A stretch of DNA of 9,588 nucleotides, taken from assembly GCA_038227745.1 (NCBI GenBank), contig JBBRPS010000381.1, positions 1 through 9,588 on the forward strand, written 5' to 3'. Below the pieces are notes generated by a model. It was not told the DNA's origin and did not search any database. It worked only from the letters and a program-made list of their open reading frames with translations. Below, in pieces: positions 5,952 to 9,588 of this stretch. Each line of letters begins with the position of its first letter. The stretch's first letter is position 1. The DNA is from DASPXY01 sp038227745. Its GTDB lineage: Bacteria; Planctomycetota; Planctomycetia; Gemmatales; Gemmataceae. Made by a program: the position numbers and the translations under genes.

Positions 5952-7083
5952 TCACATCGGGTCGAGGAGACGTCCGCAGAACAGCACAGCGCCCGTGTCC
6001 CTGTGCCGGATGAAGAACAGGAAGGGGTGGTCGGCCTGGAAGACTTTCGGCTTCGGGGGCGCCGCCGCCATGCCGCACAGGGCCATCGCCACGGTGGTGG
6101 CCGCCGCCGCCTCCGTCCCCGACTCGTTGACGTCCACGAACGCCCCGTGGACGACTTCCGAGATCTTCAGCGGCTCCTCACCCATCCCGCTGAAGTCGGC
6201 GTCGTCGCTGAAGGCGAGGCCGGCGCCCAGGGCGCACAGCACCGGCTTCAGTTTGAATTCCTCATCCACCGTGAAGCGGGGGAGCGAGACGATGACCGTG
6301 GCTTCGTGAGTCAGGTGGCTCGTGACCCGCTGGTAGGCGCCCTCGGCCGCCAGTGCCGTCTCCAGCGAAGTCAGGCCGTCCCGCTTCCGGGGCAGGACGA
6401 CGAGCATGGAGAGCGACCCACCCTTGTAGGGCAGGTCGAGGGCCTGGAACCCGTCGCCCTCGTAGTACAGGTAGCCCCCGCTGGTGCATCATCGGCACCT
6501 TGCGGGCCCCGCCGGGGCCGTACCAGTCCTCGTCCCGGGTGGCGAACGTCTCGAACTGCTTGCTCCACTGGGCCTTGAAGTAGATCGCGTTGGTGAGGAT
6601 CAGGCGGGTGTCCGCGCTGATGAGGTCGCGCTGGACGAGATCCTTGATCCTCTCACCAGTCCTGGCGCAGACCCAGGCGTTGATCGTCTTCACCGCCTTG
6701 TCCGGAAGGGCGGTGAAGTTTACCTCGTTGAAGGCGCCGTCATAGAACTCTGCGACGGCCTTCTTGTAGTCGGGTCGGAAGCGACAGCCTTGCTGCCCCC
6801 ACAGGGCGTTGGCCGTCACCAGTTGGAAGGGGCGCTCGCCGTCACCGTGGACCGCCTTCAGCAACTCGGCGTAGCGGCGATTCTGCTCATCCACGCTGTC
6901 GGGGGCGCCGATCAGGCCGGCCAGCACCCTGCGGGTTTCGCCCCTGGCCCCCACGGCGCACATGGCGAGGGCCACCCGGATGCTGAACGGCGACAGGAAC
7001 AGGCTATCGCCGGCATGGGTGCGGGCCAGCTTCTGGTAGAGGCGGGTTGCGAAATCGCTGCGAACGGTGTCCGTCGTGTCCAT
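5952..7083 (-). pseudogene. serpin (serine protease inhibitor family I4), frameshifted
   Basis: Two minus-strand frames together give a full serpin of about 376 residues. The first (ATG 7081-7083 to about 6478) carries SLFLSPFSI (shutter), TANALWG, VNFTALPDKAVKTINAWV, LILTNAIYFKAQW and KVPMMHQRG. The second (about 6473 to TGA 5952-5954) continues YLYYEGDGFQALDLPY, then LVVLPRK, VSLPRF, the loop and FQADHPFLFFIRH, TGAVLFCGRLLDP. The break lies in a run of five C (6475-6479), so one base seems lost, or it is a sequencing error. The hinge reads ESGTEAAAATTVAM (Gly P15, Thr P14, Glu P13, Ala P12-P9), typical of inhibitory serpins. By family numbering P1 would be Cys and P1' Gly. There is no signal peptide, so the product would be cytoplasmic. 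GGGAGG lies about 9 nt upstream of the ATG. It is the third gene of an operon, 51 nt after the previous stop. Confidence 0.85.
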
Positions 7084-7134
7084 CGTGAGCTTCCCTCCCT
7101 TTCCTCCCCTGGTGGTCCTCGACCCGCCCGACCG

Positions 7135-7518
7135 TCACTCGTCATGCTTCTTCCGCCTGGGGGCCTTTGGCGCATCGGCACGCCGGGCCACGAACTCCGA
7201 GTCGTCGCCCTGGCGGAAGAAGATCATGCCGTGCAGTTCGTCGCCTTTCACCACGGCCCAGCCTCGGCCCTGCGCGGGGTCCATCTCGTCGTTGCCGTCC
7301 CAGGTCCACTCGACGGTTGGCTCCCCGTCCCTAATGGTGAGACGACAATCCATCTGGCCGTGGACGTATCCGAAGTGGAATTCGCCGCTTCCCTTCTCGT
7401 CGAACTCGAAGTGGCCTTCTTCCTCCTCGTCGATGTAGTCCTGGTCCCAGGCGCTCATCGAGACGATGCGCCAGCGTCCGGCGAATGGTGACTTCGGTTT
7501 CGGCTTCGCCTTTGCCAT
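7135..7518 (-). CDS. conserved hypothetical protein (GRWRIV...GNDEMDPA.GRGWA family)
   Basis: This is a 127-residue acidic protein with a basic first ten residues (AKAKPKPK) and a basic last segment. Recognisable blocks are SPFAGRWRIVSM, WDQDYIDEEEEGHFEFD, GEFHFGYVHGQMDCR, VEWTWDGNDEMDPAQGRGWA and FFRQGDDSEFVARR. I know this arrangement as a widespread bacterial protein of unknown function. The regular alternation of aromatic and charged residues suggests an all-beta, lipocalin- or jelly-roll-like fold, which is inference. There is no signal peptide. Its ATG is 4 nt after the stop of the DUF6398 gene, and its ribosome-binding site (GGAG, 7526-7529) lies inside that gene, so the two are translationally coupled. 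The serpin gene follows 51 nt downstream. The tight operon suggests a related role, but none is known. Confidence 0.7.
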   Translation of the reverse strand: MAKAKPKPKSPFAGRWRIVSMSAWDQDYIDEEEEGHFEFDEKGSGEFHFGYVHGQMDCRLTIRDGEPTVEWTWDGNDEMDPAQGRGWAVVKGDELHGMIFFRQGDDSEFVARRADAPKAPRRKKHDE

Positions 7519-7522
7519 TGTT

Positions 7523-8068
7523 CTACTCCGCAGTTCCTTCGACCTCGGCAGGCTTCTCTCCGGGGATGTACGGGATGAGTCCCTTGCGGAACGCCTCCTC
7601 CTGGACCTCTCGCTTCAATCGCCGGGCGTCCACGATAAACCCGTTGACCTCGATCATCCAGGCCATCGGACTCTCCTCAACCCGCTGGCGCAGCATCCAG
7701 TGGAAGTCGAACTGGCGAATCTTGAGCAGGCCACGGATTGCCTTCGCCTTGCCCTGGCCGGTGCTTTCCGCCACGCCGAACGCCTTGTCGATGGCGGTCA
7801 GCTTCATGTGAAGTTTCTGGCTGCTGTCGTCGAGGAAGTTGACCCAGCCGATGACCCGCACGACGGCGCAGGCCCACACTTCCGGCTTGCCCCTGGTAAG
7901 CGGCGAGGGTCGCTTCCGAGCCAGCGCCGCCGCCAGCTTCCGGCAAAGCATCTGGTATTCGTGGGTGAGATGGGCCTGGCAGAATCTATCCGTCAGGCCC
8001 ACGATGGCGTCGTAGGCCGGCTTGGCGGCTTCGGGGACCGAAGGTTCACCTTTTTGCTTGCGGGGCAT
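7523..8068 (-). CDS. DUF6398-type protein with HTH-like core
   Basis: This is a 181-residue protein. Residues about 20-130 match what I recall of the DUF6398 pattern: FC..HL..EY..LCRKLAA.LARKRPSPL, GKPEVWACAVV..IG.VNFL.D, then a helix-turn-helix-like stretch (LTAIDKAFGVAESTGQGKAKAIRGLL, 90-115). The C-terminal block PMAWMIEVNGFIVDAR (134-149), then EVQEEAFRKGLIPYIPG, commonly follows this domain. The start at 8068 is preferred because GGAGG (8076-8080) lies 7 nt upstream. An ATG 8 codons earlier (8092) would place that ribosome-binding site inside the gene. The domain is often attached to plasmid or SEC-C-type proteins; its biochemical role is unknown. It is first in a three-gene operon with the conserved 127-residue protein and the serpin, and it diverges from the gene at 8178. 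Confidence 0.75.
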   Translation of the reverse strand: MPRKQKGEPSVPEAAKPAYDAIVGLTDRFCQAHLTHEYQMLCRKLAAALARKRPSPLTRGKPEVWACAVVRVIGWVNFLDDSSQKLHMKLTAIDKAFGVAESTGQGKAKAIRGLLKIRQFDFHWMLRQRVEESPMAWMIEVNGFIVDARRLKREVQEEAFRKGLIPYIPGEKPAEVEGTAE

Positions 8069-8101
8069 CGACGTTCCTCCTTCCTTGGGCACCTGATCCT
8101 G

Positions 8102-8119
8102 GGCGGGACTAGTCCTGCC
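8102..8119. promoter_or_regulatory. palindrome in the divergent promoter region (possible operator)
   Basis: GGCGGGACTAGTCCTGCC is an 18-nt palindrome with a perfect GGACTAGTCC core and one wobble position. It lies midway between the divergent starts at 8068 and 8178. A second inverted repeat, TGGTA-GAA-TACCA (8122-8134), contains TAGAAT, which could be a -10 box for the plus-strand gene. The placement suits a regulator controlling both genes, but no binding protein is identified. Confidence 0.35.
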
Positions 8120-8177
8120 GTTGGTAGAATACCAGAAGTGCCGTTAGAAAACACTGGTCGCCCGCAGGGAGGGACCG

Positions 8178-8702
8178 ATGAAAACTGCATCCGTTGCCCT
8201 GGTTCTCCTTGTCGTTGTGAGCAGCCTGGCCGTCGCCGGGGATCAGCCCCCGGAGTTCAAGATCACGACGAAGAGGAAGGACGACGCCGTGGAGGGCCGG
8301 GCCGACAAGGGCAAAACGGTGTTCAACGTGAAAAGCCCGTTCGGGATCAGCCAGGCGGTCGTTGAACGGAAGGGCGAGAAGTGGCCGGAAGCCGTGGTCC
8401 TGCGGCTGCACTTGAAGGGTCTGGAGAACTTCCGGGCCTCGAACGGAAAGCTCACGCTGGCGGCGGCTGTGTCGATTCAGGACGCCAGGCCCAAGGTGCG
8501 GTTGTGGAAGGACGGCAAGGAGGATGCCCCGCTGGACGAAAAAAGCCTTTTCTGGATGGACATTCGCATTTTGACCGGCGACGACAAGCCGGCCAAGGAA
8601 CTGCCGCTCAAGAACGGCTACTTCGAGATGGCGCTGCCGAAGGCGTTCTTCGAGGGCAACCCGAAGTCGATAACCTTGAACTGGATCGACTTCTATCGGT
8701 AG
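8178..8702 (+). CDS. secreted protein of unknown function, FKITT...NPKSITL.WIDFYR family (copy 2)
   Basis: This 174-residue protein starts at ATG 8178 with AGGGAGGGA just upstream. Residues 1-21 are a clear Sec signal peptide (MKTASVALVLLVVVSSLAVAG), with probable cleavage after AVA or AVAG. The mature domain, from FKITT (27-31) to NPKSITLNWIDFYR at the C-terminus, aligns along its length with the protein at 3393-3950; blocks such as SPFGIS, RLHLKGL, ASNGK, WKDGKE and LDEKS are shared. It lacks the Gly/Glu linker of copy 1. A beta-sandwich is suggested by the strand pattern. No enzyme motif is seen and I know no function. It diverges from the DUF6398-serpin operon across a 109-nt region and converges on the next gene with a 27-nt gap. 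Confidence 0.8.
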   Translation: MKTASVALVLLVVVSSLAVAGDQPPEFKITTKRKDDAVEGRADKGKTVFNVKSPFGISQAVVERKGEKWPEAVVLRLHLKGLENFRASNGKLTLAAAVSIQDARPKVRLWKDGKEDAPLDEKSLFWMDIRILTGDDKPAKELPLKNGYFEMALPKAFFEGNPKSITLNWIDFYR

Positions 8703-8729
8703 AAAAGCAGGGGCGTCGTCACCAACAGG

Positions 8730-9251
8730 TCATACTTCTTCCCATACCGCAAGACACTTCCTCTCCTGCCAGAACTGCTCCAGCGTCGTTTTGGGATCGC
8801 CAGTCACCTTGATGTGCAGTGGGCTGAGGCGAATGCTGATGGCGTGCGAAGCCTGCCCCTTCCACGAGCCGATGTCCACTACCTCGCTGCCTTGAAGCCG
8901 AAGCCCGTGGCGCTCCATGTACGCCATGATCGCCGGCACTTGCAGGTCCACGCCGGTCGTTGCTTCGGCATGAGGGTTGCGCAGGCTCTTGGCGAGGCCG
9001 ATCAGTTCCTTCAGGTCTTCCGGGTTGGCAGCGAAGTGGTCCTCATAGCTCCGGTTGTAGATCGACTCCAGGGCATCTTCTTGCAACACGAACGCTCCGT
9101 CGATGACGTAACCGACCGCCCACTGACCTTCGCCGTACTTCTGATCCCACTCCCGTTGCCGGGCCGTGCGCTGTTTCTCGCCACCGGCCCGCCCGATCTT
9201 TCGTTCGACAACTTTCCACGGCACAGGTGTTCTCCCGAAGCGGACGATCAC
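8730..9251 (-). CDS. conserved hypothetical protein, partner of the S24-like gene
   Basis: This is a 173-residue protein, if started at GTG 9249-9251. That start overlaps the upstream stop as GTGA, has AGGA nearby and gives the N-terminus MIVRFGRTPVPWKVVERK. An ATG at 9266 in the same frame would add five residues but has no ribosome-binding site. Recognisable blocks are REWDQKYGEGQWAVGYVIDG, LESIYNRSYEDHF, DLKELIGLAKSLRNPHAEA, GVDLQVPAIMAYMERHGL, DIGSWKGQASHAISIRLSPLHI and FWQERKCLAVWEEV. I recall such proteins as widespread, highly conserved bacterial hypotheticals, without a domain name. There is no signal peptide or membrane segment. The tight overlap with the S24-like gene implies co-expression and perhaps a joint function. 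Confidence 0.7.
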   Translation of the reverse strand: MIVRFGRTPVPWKVVERKIGRAGGEKQRTARQREWDQKYGEGQWAVGYVIDGAFVLQEDALESIYNRSYEDHFAANPEDLKELIGLAKSLRNPHAEATTGVDLQVPAIMAYMERHGLRLQGSEVVDIGSWKGQASHAISIRLSPLHIKVTGDPKTTLEQFWQERKCLAVWEEV

Positions 9252-9547
9252 TCGATCCTGGTGCATTTGCCGAAGATGCTGTTCTCGCCGACCCAGCCGT
9301 TGATCCGGCCCCGGTTGTTCCCGATCTGAAAGCGCTTTCCCTGGATCGCCTTCACCAGATGCAGGTATTGCTTGCCGTTCACCTTGCACAGCACGATGTC
9401 GCCGACTTGGAGAATCGCAGGCACCACCGGCTCGACCGTACACAGTTGGCCGGATTCGATCCTGCCCTTCATGGAGTTCCCCCTGGGGCGGAACTGAACC
9501 GTTTCACCGTCTTGCAGACGGGCGATGGGCGTAACCGGCCGCCCGCT
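9248..9547 (-). CDS. S24/S26 (LexA/signal-peptidase fold)-like small protein, start disrupted
   Basis: The coding similarity runs from about 9547 to the stop at 9248 and reads RPVTPIARLQDGETVQFRPR, GNSMKGRIESGQLCTVEP, QVGDIVLCKVNGKQYLHLVKAIQG, FQIGNNRGRINGW and IFGKC. This is the S24/S26 peptidase-like pattern: GNSM with the nucleophile serine directly before Met, followed by I.SG..C.V.P, GDIV, and a Lys in HLVKAI that would be the general base. The ordinary ATG at 9470-9472 lies after that Ser, so starting there (74 residues) would remove it. Upstream there is no ATG, GTG or TTG before an in-frame TAA (9548-9550). Beyond that, ATG (9560-9562) gives MVLR and the stop. Either the start is unusual (CTG at 9515-9517 is possible), or a start codon was lost (GTT at 9533-9535), or the gene is decayed. 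It overlaps the partner gene by 4 nt. Confidence 0.65.
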   Translation of the reverse strand, partial: SGRPVTPIARLQDGETVQFRPRGNSMKGRIESGQLCTVEPVVPAILQVGDIVLCKVNGKQYLHLVKAIQGKRFQIGNNRGRINGWVGENSIFGKCTRIE

Positions 9548-9559
9548 TTAACGCAACAC

Positions 9560-9578
9560 CATGTTTTGATGGAACATG
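9560..9578. promoter_or_regulatory. inverted repeat at the 5' end of the S24-like gene
   Basis: CATGTT (9560-9565) and AACATG (9573-9578) are separated by 7 nt. The repeat overlaps the upstream ATG of the S24-like frame. It could be an operator half-site pair or a leader hairpin. It is short enough to arise by chance. Confidence 0.2.
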
Positions 9579-9588
9579 CAGCAGCGAA

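Noticed and set aside
6484..7491. Plus-strand frame of 335 codons
   Set aside because: It is the antisense shadow of the serpin and the 127-residue gene, both strongly supported on the minus strand.
7466..8365. Plus-strand frame of 299 codons
   Set aside because: It is antisense to the DUF6398-type gene and then out of frame with the secreted-protein gene.
8814..9329. Plus-strand frame of 171 codons
   Set aside because: It is antisense to the conserved partner gene and carries no motif of its own.

Overview
The window is GC-rich and looks like chromosomal DNA from a planctomycete, most likely of the Gemmata group. The pointers are several small secreted or membrane proteins of paralogous families that I recognise mainly from Gemmataceae, an isolated formylglycine-generating-enzyme (FGE) fragment, an S24/S26-like protein with a conserved partner, and a bacterial serpin. 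This assignment rests on memory of these families; no database was searched. There is no rRNA gene, intact tRNA, CRISPR array or transposase.

The left part (1-2297) is mostly relics. A membrane-anchored BamE/SmpA-like gene is intact at 1549-1920. A collapsed copy of the same type lies at 449-604, and the C-terminal end of an FGE-sulfatase protein lies on the minus strand at 908-1093. The middle (2298-4604) holds a CpsB/YwqE-type PHP phosphatase, a secreted protein of unknown function (3393-3950), a decayed tandem copy of that secreted protein (3951-4122), and a small HARE-HTH-like gene on the minus strand. A 20-bp direct repeat near 4574-4631 joins the 5' end of that last gene to a truncated coding fragment. 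Next come a tRNA-like T-arm fragment and a FlgT_N/LPP20-like protein (5080-5580).

The right part is better preserved. A minus-strand three-gene operon runs from 8068 to 5952: a DUF6398-type protein, a conserved protein of about 127 residues, and an inhibitory-type serpin broken by a frameshift in a five-base homopolymer. Diverging from it at 8178 is a second intact member of the secreted family seen at 3393. The right edge carries a minus-strand pair: an S24/S26 peptidase-like protein, whose 5' end has an in-frame stop and no ordinary start codon, and a conserved partner overlapping it by 4 nt.

Two diverged intergenic repeats, each with a box and a palindrome, occupy two convergent gene junctions (about 4165-4319 and 5685-5838). 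The overall picture is a region of paralogue duplication and decay punctuated by a few maintained modules. I did not find a convincing new defence or biosynthetic system. The serpin operon and the S24-like pair are the best candidates for functional units.
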